Below, in pieces: positions 57,101 to 64,000 of a stretch of 64,000 bases of DNA; the first letter of the stretch is position 1; each line of letters starts with the position of its first letter. A program made the translations under genes and the position numbers. Under the pieces are notes generated by a model. It had not been told where the DNA came from. It was given only the letters and a program-made list of their open reading frames with translations, and did not search any database. This DNA is from Marthasterias glacialis. Its lineage: Eukaryota; Echinodermata; Asteroidea; Forcipulatida; Asteriidae. The stretch is taken from positions 11,444,731 through 11,508,730 of the forward strand of contig OU452225.1 of the NCBI GenBank assembly GCA_911728455.2, read 5' to 3'.

Positions 57101-60100
57101 AACAACGGAAGAGTATCTTCGTACTGAAGTAGAGGTCCTACCGTACAGGCTAGACAGTCTTGAGCCAGGCACGAAATATGAGATCAGAGTCTCGTTATCG
57201 GATGAAGAGTCTACGGAAGGTGCTGCAGTCTTGGAAGTTTTCACAAGACCTCAATACGGTAAGACAGCTACACTGGCTATGAGTTGGTTAAAAGATCGCA
57301 GTGGATTAATGTCATGACTTCTACGGAAGTGTTAATAATAATAATTATAACAATAATGGAGGTTTTTTTTGTGCTGGTATTCGCCAAAAAGGTGCTCATG
57401 GAGTTCGCTCATGATACAAAAAAAAGAAGTTCAAAGTTGAATACCGGTACCACTAGTCTATATTTAGCTTTAAACAGATGAGTTTTGAGAGCAATTGTAA
57501 ATGACGATGTAGTATCTGCAGCCCTGATATGGTATGGAAAACTATTCAACACTTTTCCTGCAGTGACCAGGAATGAGCGTGCTCCCATTGAATTCTTGGT
57601 CATGTGCTCCACCAGGAGGCTCTGATAAGCTAATCGTAGGTTACTGCGTTGTACAGACGTGGACACTGTCTCAAAAAAATTACAATGTTGCAAATAACAC
57701 TGCATGTCAAAAGAGCTATACAGAGCCCAGATGCTTGATTTTACAAAATGATAGGATTCATCTTTAAGATGAGCTGTCAATATCACCATTTTTTGTACTT
57801 TGACATGGTGACACTTTGCTTTCGTGCTTATTAGATTGATACACAGATCAATGTTAGCTTTTTGTGAAACTGAGCTTTGGACTTCCTGGCCTGCTTGTTT
57901 TGTTGTACACAGCTCAATGAAAGAAAGCTCAAAAGTTTACACGGGATTGTAACGTTGTGTTTTTATGAACATGCGATATGAAGACAGGGGGAAAATATCA
58001 AAACATGTTCAGCATGTAGTTTAAAATACTTGAACTTCAGGATACAAAAAGTGAAACTTCCTTTTCAGTGTAGTATTTTGCCTGCCACAAAATGCCCTGG
58101 AATGGAATGGTCACCCGTTTTTGAAAATAAAGGTGACATGGTCTGTGTTTTGATGTCCTTATTTTAGATCTCCACATTGTGTTTAATGTTCTCAGATCCT
58201 CCAGAACCTCTTCCACCGATATCCTATCCAGATGAATCCACCCTCACTACTGTGACCATTAGTCTGAACACTGCCAGTTTCGACGACGCATACATTGTGT
58301 AAGTATTGGCACCTGTATTTGTTGATACAATACTTATGCACTACTTAAGTATGTGAACTGTTTTTTACACTACCAAACAGAGCCAACGATAATCTGGTAT
58401 AAATTTGATAAAAATAGTCTTTTGTAAACAAGAAAGGAGTGTTGCCTCAAGGCCCAGCTCAACATTGGTAAAGTGTCTGTAAATGCTTCCATTCTTTTGC
58501 CCAAATCAAGATGTTTGTACCAAAACCAACCAGTGAAAATGTCAGCTCATTCCGTTGTTTCAACTTTTATTTGCAAGAAAAAATGGTAAAAATGCATTAG
58601 CATTAATTGTACGCATTTCTGTAGGCAGAGTTTTCGACTCACTGAGACAAAAACTGATTTTGGATCTTGTTTCATTTATTAGTTAGAAAACGATAACACT
58701 TTAGGCAGAAATATCTCAAGGAATGTTTTCTACGATCATCTTTATACCATGTAAGGTATATGTAACTCTGTGAACATTTATGTTTTTCTTCTTACCAATG
58801 TTGAGCTGGGCTTTAACGTATTGCCAAAAGATTTACCATATACCTGTGCGAGATAACCACCTGGTAGGCGAAAGTGGTACCGTTTGCTAGAGGTGGCTTG
58901 GGCACGGTTTTAAGCTTGCGTTATAAAGTCTGTCAATGCTGTACCCTTCGTGGCAGCAGACTTTAAGGGGATCAAATTTATTGTTCCCGAAAATGTGCAC
59001 ATGCCCAGAGCCACATAAAAAATCAAATTAACCCTGTAATTCGTTTGCATGCTACCCATAAACATGTTGAAAATGCATGATCCATCACCTCATCTACATG
59101 GTGAAAATGATTTGTTTGTCTCTCTCTCTCTCTCTCTCTCTCTATAGCTCCTATGTAGTTCATGTCAAGAAGACTACCTCCTCATCTGCAAAGAAGAGAG
59201 AGGCCCTACTACCGCTGCATTATGCCAATTCCCCGTATGATTACATAGCGGCTGAGTTCCTCAAGCAGTCTGCGACGGAAAGATTTGTAGTAGGAGATGG
59301 GGAGACGTACGGAGGTTATTATAATGCTCCATTGGAAAGAGACACCGACTATGAGATTCGTGTTGGAGCGGTCAGCAAAGGCAACGGCACGGTATGAAAC
59401 TAGGACTCTTGGCGGTACCACCTTCTCGTTCTGCCAACCCCTGCTTTTTGTCTTTCTTTTTTCTTCTCTTTCTTCTTATTCAAGTATTATTTCAGTTAAT
59501 GTTAATTAGGGAATAACAGTGCAAGGACTTGGTCTTCACTGCTTGGTAATGACCGGGGTGGTGGCTGGCCGCTGTTAACGACCAAGCCGGAGGCGCGGTC
59601 GTTAACAGCAGCCAGCCACCACCCAAGGTCATTACCAAGCAGTGAAGACCGGGTCCTCGCACTGTTATTCCCATTAATAAATACCTTTTTAACGAAATAA
59701 ACGGCTAAAATTTTCTTGTTTTGTTAGCCGGTCTTTATATCGCCGTTAATACACCCCCACGTGATCACATTTTGACCAATCAGAATCCACAAACTGTCCT
59801 AGGTATTTATTAATGCATTTTAATGCATATTTTTATCTACATAGGAGGCATTTGTGACATTTTCAGCACCAGTTTCTGTGACAGGTAAGCCATGCGGTTT
59901 CCCATTTTTTTTTTAATCATTTTTTCCCACAATAACGTTGATATACACAAATTGCAGTGCATTTGTTTACAGAATTTGTTGACCCCAACCAACAAAACTC
60001 AACAAGGTGTCTAAATCTATCTGTCAATTTGATCATGGTGTTTGATTTTTATTTGTTTGCATGTTTGGCAATGTAACAGTGAGTATGATTAACTTTACGA

Positions 60101-63100
60101 ATGGATTGCAATAAAAACAAATATAATTTTCGTGTATAAAGCGCAAATGAAAGTTGAGAAATGTTTTTGAGACTATATACAATACAATACTGCAATAATC
60201 TTTGTACCCACCGACAGTATGCAGACAGATGCCTATCGAAAGCAAAGAACTTCCGGCAAAGTTGTATTGAATTAAAACTTAGGTTTTGTTGTGTTTTACT
60301 AGTGTCTGAAGTCCAAGGGGTTGAGTCTTGTGAAGGTGGAGGAGGTACAAACAGTACTCTCATTGCCTCAGTCATCGTGCTTGGGATTGGTGTCTTCATT
60401 CTTGGCCTGGGTCTGAGTGTTGTCAGTATGAAATACATGAGGAATCGCAATCATTCTTCAGTCAACATGATGGCCGATGGACAGGTAATGTAAACACAAT
60501 CCTTAAAATTACAATACAGGATTGGTATTCATAAAAAAAAATATAGTATCGGTCTGAACGCTTACTGATTATGTCATACCAGTGGCAATCATCCATATAA
60601 ATATGTTTGTCTGAAATTTTGTGGAAGTCAAGAAAATAGAATTTGAAGACCCTGATTTTTAATTTCGGTTGTAACAATCAAAATTAAGATCAATGTGTTT
60701 ACACGCTGAAAAGTGTGCATAGTTTTTCACTATTTTCTCCCGACTTGGACGACGGACTGATCCCAAATTTTCACAAGTTTGTTTTTGTCATGTGTATACT
60801 ATTGAATCACACAAGAACACTGCGCTATATCAGCTCTACCAATCCTATATTTTACCTTTAACATGAAAGCTGAACAATTTCACATCATTGAATGCGTAAT
60901 TTGAATCGTTATGGATTTGTTATTACACTTAACAGTTTCTTCTGAAGATTATCAGAGCAAACCGATCGAAACTTCGAGTTGTAAGACCGACCACCGGTTC
61001 TTTTCAGAACTAGCACTGCTCTGGAGACATAATTATCGTTGTGTAACTGCACACCGTAGTTTATATTGTTTTTTCCTTCATGCAAAGTTTCAAATCCTAT
61101 TATAGTGTAACTGCAAACATTGTTTTTCCATTATGCAAAGTTTCAAATCCTGTAACATGATGTAACTGACAAACCTGAGTTTCTATAATGTTTTTCCCTC
61201 GATAAAAAGTTTCAAATCCTAAAAAGAAAAACCGTTAATTGAAAATGGGCTTTGTTTGAAATTAATGGTCTTTTCATACATTCTGATCACAAGGTTGCCT
61301 CTCACTTTCTCCGCAAAGTGGAATCCTCAAGTGATGAAGTACAACCATACGATGATGTAAATCCATGGACAGCTAAATGTGATATCACCTGGTCAGACCT
61401 TACCATAGATGGTGACTCTCTAGTTGGCAAGGGTTGCTTTACTGAAGTGCGCATGGGCAGTGTGAAGATCGAGGGAAAGATCACACAGGCAGCAATCAAA
61501 ACGCTCAAAGGTTAGTAGACTCAACCTAATTCTCATATACAAGGTAGGCCTATTTGATCTCGCCACGCCGTTGTTGGTGCACTGTCCGTGGGAACGAGGT
61601 TGATGTGTGCTTGATACCATTGATCTCCATTATAGGGTTCAGTTGATTAGCCATCATGTGACAATCGTGTCTGCCCCCGGTGTATGCCACCACAGCCCGA
61701 GCTCGCAAGCGGGTCTCTGGTGGCTGCCCAGGTGTAATGGCGTACTTCCATGCAAAAACACGGCAGCGTTCGATTAGCTACCACTCGTGGCTACCACGAG
61801 TGTAACTCCTGGTATACACGTGTAAGCTAATCCAACGCACTCACAGTGGAGATCAATGCTTGACACTCCATCTTTGTCTGGTCCCCTGTATACAGTTACT
61901 AATCATACGTCCATTCAAAGCGACCTGTCTAGTCCATCTTTTAGTAATCCTTGGATTTCGGAAAAACCAGTTTAACAAAGAATAATGATAGCTCCAGGAG
62001 GATATGAAAGTCTATATACTCAGGGGGAAAACATTTGGAAACGCTAGGTGGCAGCAAACTTACCAGGTATCCATTGTTCTTAGTATTGTGCACACGCTAA
62101 GAACTTCTAATGGAAACTTACCTGGTGCAGCCGCGTCCGAATCAAGCGACTTCGGCTACGAGTATGGCCGTTGGCTGCAACAATATCATTGAAGAATTGG
62201 ACATTTCGGCGTTCCAGCCTTAGCCACTACTGAGCCATTAACTCAGAAACGGCCTAAGTCTGCTGCCACCTAGTGTTTCAAAGTCTCTCGTTAGGAATCA
62301 CAAAATATTCACACCAATATTCACCTGTTTGAGACTCATAAGTTTTGCTAACAACATCCACTTTACACTTACTGAACAGAAAATTGTTAATGGCCTCACG
62401 TTTCGACCCTAGCAGAGTCTTTCTCAAAGGCTAATTCTATTTTCTTGAGTAATTAACTTGTGAAACGTTCAATATTTTAACGATGTAAAGATTTATATTG
62501 ATAAAAATGTTGGTAAGTTTGCCCTTCTTAAATCCAAAATAAGCCGTAGTTATGTCATCTGCTTTCATTTAGCTTATGCACCTCGTCTTTAAAATAACAT
62601 TCTCACTGGTGATTGGTCAGTTGTTCTCTACAGTGATAATGATGTGTATCTCTATAAGAACAAATATGTAAATGAAGGAATATTATCATGTCTTGGTAAA
62701 AATCATCTGCTTCGACTGAACCGCATTCTCCTCGATTTCTCCATTCTGATAAAGCCGATGTCCCCAGGAACGCCATTGATGACCTAGTGGGAGAATTTCT
62801 GACCATGAGAACGATTGGGCCACACCCGAATATCGTCGCCATGCTTGGTGCATGTTTCCATGACGGTAAGAATACTGAATTGATAACTGCTTTTCCATTT
62901 TATGAACAAATAGATCCCCATTATTTTTTATAGAAGTACCTCGGTGACGATTAGGCCTATAACTAGTTTATAAGATCTTCAGAGACAAAAATGGAAAAAA
63001 CTGCATACTTGTTATCTGACCATTATTAAGGTGCATTATTGAGTTTTGAAAACAATCTTGAACTCCAGCGCACCACTAGTTTGATTGAGTCATATTACCT

Positions 63101-64000
63101 GTTACTCAAGAACAAAATGGAGTGAAGTATACAATAATACTTAGACTTCTTTGTATATGATTTGTATGCAGACGCTTTCTACTTGGCGACCGAGTTCCTC
63201 TCTAAAGGCAACCTCCGTCAGTTCCTGAGGAATAATCGTCTTGTTCAGCTCAAACCACGGCAGTCTAAGAGTGAGGATGAACACGCATTGACTTCATCTA
63301 ACTTACTTCAATTAGGTGTCGATGTGGCAGAAGGGATGGAGCATTTGTCCGAATGTAGGGTAAGACTTGTTAGTTTAAATAAAGCCATCATTATATTTGT
63401 GGGGTGTCGTGGCCGAGCGGATCAGAGCACCGGACTCAAGCTCTGCTGTTTCTGATCAGCAGAGTGTGGGTTCGAATCCCGGTTGTGACACTTGTGTCCT
63501 TGAGCAAGACACTTTACTGTAATTGCTTTTCTCCACCCAGGAGTAAATGGGTACCTGTGAGGGCAGAGATAGTTCATGTGAATGATTAGCTTGGAGCGCT
63601 ACTTACTCGCAGCACCGGCTGTATTCTCCCCAGGGAGCTGAGATGGTTTAAGGAATGAAATAAAAATGGCCCAGTGACCAGGGGTAGTAATGTCAGAAGC
63701 GCTTTGAGGCGGCCTTCGGGCTGTGATAAAGTGCTATATAAAAACTGATAATAATTATTATTATGACCTTAATGTTTTAACATTAGTAATAACTATGGGT
63801 CTTGCACTGTTTCATGGTTGTTTTCAAAACCAGTGGCTCCAGGTTGTGTGTTAAATCTGCCACGTGTCATCAAACTGTCATCAAACTGTGTAAACCAGTA
63901 GTAAGTGTCGTGGCCGAGCGGTTTAGTGCATCGGACCCAAGTTCTGGTGGCTGAGTTATCAGGGTGTGGGTTCAAGTCCCGGTTATGACACTTATGTTCT
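45151..64000 (+). CDS. TIE: Tie-like receptor tyrosine kinase (3' end outside window)
   Basis: Twenty-two exons in consistent phase give 1155 residues before the edge: 45151-45204, 45589-45676, 46324-46413, 47949-48197, 49456-49770, 50124-50384, 50485-50619, 50937-51092, 52001-52096, 53301-53345, 54657-54941, 55261-55487, 55836-55905, 56446-56552, 57057-57258, 58196-58298, 59148-59391, 59845-59884, 60303-60484, 61294-61510, 62755-62865, 63172-63359. The order is signal peptide, fucolectin-like domain (about 19-160), Ig-like region (161-265), Ig (266-352), EGF modules (353-496), four FN3-type domains (497-922), transmembrane helix, and kinase N-lobe. Tie identity rests on the Ig2-EGF junction (ITRLIVRGC then WGP-C) and the DPYGCSCA-GY-GL-C EGF, both closely matching Tie2/TEK. 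Vertebrate Tie receptors bind angiopoietins and signal in vessels; the ligand here is unknown. The HRD and DFG motifs lie beyond the window. Confidence 0.9.
45340..45545. repeat. Dispersed element fragment in Tie intron 1
   Basis: CCTGTGAAAATTTGGGCTCAA, TGTAAACACATTGTC and GTAAGCTTTCAGACTGA are shared with 6930-7220 and 60500-60860. Confidence 0.5.
46895..47105. repeat. AT-rich TTATAAATAA array
   Basis: Repeated ATTATTTATAAATAA and its complement over about 200 bases, directly before the telomere-like block. Confidence 0.85.
47106..47192 (-). repeat. Interstitial telomere-like repeats (CCCTAA)n
   Basis: About ten CCCTAA or near-CCCTAA units (CCCTGA, CCATAA, CCTTAAA variants) run in one direction inside Tie intron 3. 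TTAGGG is the animal telomere unit. The variants point to an old internal copy. Confidence 0.85.
48795..49285 (-). repeat. tRNA-Leu-derived SINE with five tandem heads, minus strand
   Basis: On the minus strand the A box-like GGTGGTCGTGCGGTCAAGCG lies at the right end. Five copies of the GGACTCAAGCTCTGG / GTGTGGGTTCGAGTC block follow; plus-strand CTTGAG(T) starts are 48861, 48956, 49052, 49148 and 49243, giving periods of 95-96 bp. The single SINE body then runs at the left (GTGTCTTGCTTAAGGACA). It sits in Tie intron 4 with the same architecture as 33785-34470. Confidence 0.85.
49456..50384 (+). other. Tie exons 5-6: two Ig-like domains
   Basis: Exon 5 ends VGVFYSEASKNETTTRIQTI, which lines up with the end of Tie2 Ig1 (GAYFCEG-RIRTM), but the F-strand Cys is replaced. 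Exon 6 is an Ig domain with IGESVTLQMI, FRWKHNED and SDEGIYSCFLDG, then ITRLIVRG as in Tie2. I start exon 5 at the acceptor TTGCAG ending 49455 because upstream options break the phase. Confidence 0.75.
49850..50053. repeat. MITE fragment, AGCCCCAGCTCAACATTGG family
   Basis: It begins at the internal GTTTTCGTCTCAGTGAGATGA palindrome and ends ACTAATGTTGAGCTGGGCTTTAA. The outer left part is missing. It ends about 70 bases before Tie exon 6. Confidence 0.65.
51195..51400. other. Tie intron 8 low-complexity stretch
   Basis: TTCAATTCAATTCAATAATA and A/C-rich runs resemble the tail of a SINE or LINE copy, but I cannot name the family. Confidence 0.35.
52247..52484. repeat. Three-copy 79 bp minisatellite with CG/CA runs
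   Basis: TTTCGGTCAA begins at 52251, 52330 and 52409. Each unit has (AC)n, GAGAGGG, (GC)5-6, (AC)n and ACAGACGGCCAG. The units are almost identical. It lies in Tie intron 9. Confidence 0.93.
52484..52665. repeat. TIR element related to 9010-9240
   Basis: CGATATGCGGCAGGGTGTACCC at the left and TCTGCCACATATCGGGCA at the right are inverted. The internal GGGGTACTTCTGTACAAGAG block matches 9010-9240 reversed. Confidence 0.7.
54219..54555. repeat. Full-length MITE, AGCCCCAGCTCAACATTGG family
   Basis: Ends AAAGCCCCAGCTCAACATTGG and CCAATGTTGAGCTGGGGCTTT are perfect inverses, with TTAA at each side. An internal palindrome GTTTTCGTCTCATTGAGGCG is present. It ends about 100 bases before Tie exon 11. 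TTAA flanks could mean piggyBac-type insertion, but other copies do not all show them. Confidence 0.8.
55620..55765. repeat. TTGCTTAGCA-type short element in Tie intron 12
   Basis: TTTGCTTAGCAAAGAAATTA, GGTTTACCAGCCAAACTATG and TGCTTAGTAAGCAAACC belong to the 26390-26910 family. Confidence 0.5.
56640..56822. repeat. GGGCCCAATTTCACAAAGCC-type element in Tie intron 14
   Basis: It runs from AGCAGAAAAAGCTGCCTAGC to CTTTGTGAAATTGGGCCC, with TTGGCTGGCAATATG inside. It belongs to the same family as 26390-26910. Confidence 0.6.
57415..57620 (-). pseudogene. LINE ORF2 C-terminal fragment
   Basis: On the minus strand it reads GARSFLVTAGKVLNSFPYHI and SSFTIALKTHLFKAKY. The pattern G-RSF-VAAPKLWNSLP-HIR, SSFK-ALKTHLFK is the very common C-terminal end of animal non-LTR retrotransposon polyproteins. 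It lies in Tie intron 15 antisense to the gene and is truncated. Confidence 0.75.
58448..58818. repeat. MITE, AGCCCCAGCTCAACATTGG family
   Basis: GGCCCAGCTCAACATTGGTAA opens and TTACCAATGTTGAGCTGGGC closes. The internal blocks match 54219-54555. It lies in Tie intron 16. Confidence 0.78.
59119..59142 (+). repeat. TC microsatellite at the acceptor of Tie exon 17
   Basis: An uninterrupted (TC)n run forms the polypyrimidine tract directly before TATAG and exon 17 at 59148. Length variation here could affect splicing. Confidence 0.85.
59508..59673. repeat. 160 bp near-perfect hairpin in Tie intron 17
   Basis: GGGAATAACAGTGC, TTCACTGCTTGGTAATGACC and GGTGGTGGCTGGC on the left pair with their inverses on the right. 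The centre is near 59590 (TTAACGACC / GGTCGTTAA). Confidence 0.88.
60303..60484 (+). other. Tie exon 19: transmembrane segment
   Basis: A hydrophobic helix (TLIASVIVLGIGVFILGLGL) is followed by a positive stop-transfer stretch (MKYMRNRN), placing the kinase inside the cell. Confidence 0.9.
60500..60860 (-). repeat. Dispersed element, reverse copy of the 6930-7220 family
   Basis: GGTCTGAACGCTTACTGATTATG, GAAGACCCTGATTTT, CAATGTGTTTACACGCTGAAAA and GACGACGGACTGA are the reverse complements of the 6930-7220 blocks. It lies in Tie intron 19. Confidence 0.65.
61294..63359 (+). other. Tie exons 20-22: kinase N-lobe and start of C-lobe
   Basis: The nucleotide loop is VGKGCFTEV, the catalytic Lys is in AAIKTLKG, and the helix-C Glu is in LVGEFLTMRTIG. 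PHPNIVAMLGAC matches the HPNIINLLGAC motif of Tie/FGFR-type kinases. The hinge/aD region is ATEFLSKGNLRQFLR, then a short insert and LLQLGVDVAEGMEHL. The HRD loop should be in the next exon, outside the window. The third glycine of the loop is Thr here. Confidence 0.88.
62028..62290. repeat. MITE-like element, CTAGGTGGCAGCA ends
   Basis: AACGCTAGGTGGCAGCAAACTTACC at the left and AAGTCTGCTGCCACCTAGTG at the right match the ends of 7630-7800. The middle is longer and has its own short palindromes. It lies in Tie intron 20. Confidence 0.7.
63398..63762 (+). repeat. Single-headed tRNA-Leu-derived SINE
   Basis: GTGTCGTGGCCGAGCGGATC (A box), an anticodon-loop CTCAAGC (anticodon CAA), a long variable arm, GGGTTCGAATCCC (B box) and GACAC give a cloverleaf of the class II Leu type. 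A body of about 260 bp follows (GAGCAAGACACTTTACTGTA, GGCGCTTTGAGGCGGCC-like, GTGCTATATAAA), ending in an ATAATTATTATTAT tail. This is the reference copy for the multi-headed ones. Confidence 0.88.
63905..64000 (+). repeat. tRNA-Leu-derived SINE, cut by window edge
   Basis: GTGTCGTGGCCGAGCGGTTT opens the copy, and GGGTTCAAGTCCCGG and GACACTTATG follow. It lacks the rest of the body because the window ends. Confidence 0.8.

Larger units (their letters stand above)
54657..59884 (+). other. Tie exons 11-18: four FN3-type domains
   Basis: FN3-1 is one exon (LSATWQPDNC, TEYLLQVGA). FN3-2 spans exons 12-13 (MIVEWVTPNTPNG, VRAKTSVGAGPWS). FN3-3 spans exons 14-15 (VTLQWDLP, LEPGTKYEIRVSLSDE). The membrane-proximal module (exons 16-18) reads PYDYIAAEF, VVGDGETYGGYYNAPL and DYEIRVGAVSKGNGT, which resembles the juxtamembrane module of type IIB receptor tyrosine phosphatases (PTPRM/PTPRK). 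Vertebrate Tie has three FN3 domains. Confidence 0.82.

Noticed and set aside
63402..63490. Functional tRNA-Leu(CAA) gene
   Set aside because: The cloverleaf is imperfect, no terminator T run follows, and the sequence continues directly into a SINE body seen in other copies.

Overview
The window is eukaryotic genomic DNA: AT-rich, intron-rich and packed with short dispersed repeats. Gene content is that of a deuterostome animal. The repeat landscape (GGGCCCAATTTCATAAAGCTGC-type short elements, AGGGCGC-ended elements, AGGACTAGTCCTAA blocks, tRNA-Leu-derived SINEs) and a Tie-type receptor kinase with a lectin-like domain suggest a marine invertebrate deuterostome, most likely an echinoderm such as a sea star. 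The species call is inference. No bacterial operon, CRISPR array or virus was found.

Six protein-coding genes are supported by similarity plus splice-phase bookkeeping. (1) 4444-6111 +, an NFIL3-type bZIP repressor in one coding exon, which unusually carries a second, PAR-like bZIP near its C-terminus. (2) 10035-13147 +, TRIR (C19orf43), three exons. (3) 16879-19673 +, COA7, a Sel1-repeat complex IV assembly factor, three exons. (4) 30511-27570 -, NDUFA11, a membrane-arm subunit of complex I, four exons. (5) 31734-41072 +, SARAF, the regulator of store-operated calcium entry, eight exons. (6) 45151 to the right edge +, a Tie-like receptor tyrosine kinase with 22 exons visible. The kinase domain is cut before the HRD and DFG motifs.

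Layout: 1-4443 is the 5' flank of the bZIP gene, with a decayed LINE. 6112-10034 and 13148-16878 are repeat-bearing spacers. 19674-27569 is a repeat-rich 7.9 kb spacer between the convergent COA7 and NDUFA11 genes. 30512-31733 is a 1.2 kb head-to-head spacer between NDUFA11 and SARAF. 41073-45150 holds the SARAF 3' region and the Tie 5' flank. The genes are ordinary single-copy nuclear genes and do not form a pathway, though COA7 and NDUFA11 both serve mitochondrial respiratory complexes.

The most notable items are: the double-bZIP protein; an 808 bp fold-back element in TRIR intron 1 with about 375 bp nearly identical inverted arms and a perfect 9 bp target duplication, looking like a non-autonomous Mutator-like element; two SINEs with five tandem tRNA-Leu-like head units each, in introns of two different genes; and the Tie receptor's mosaic ectodomain (fucolectin-like module at the N-terminus, a receptor-phosphatase-like module next to the membrane). 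All exon borders were placed by eye from GT/AG signals and reading phase.
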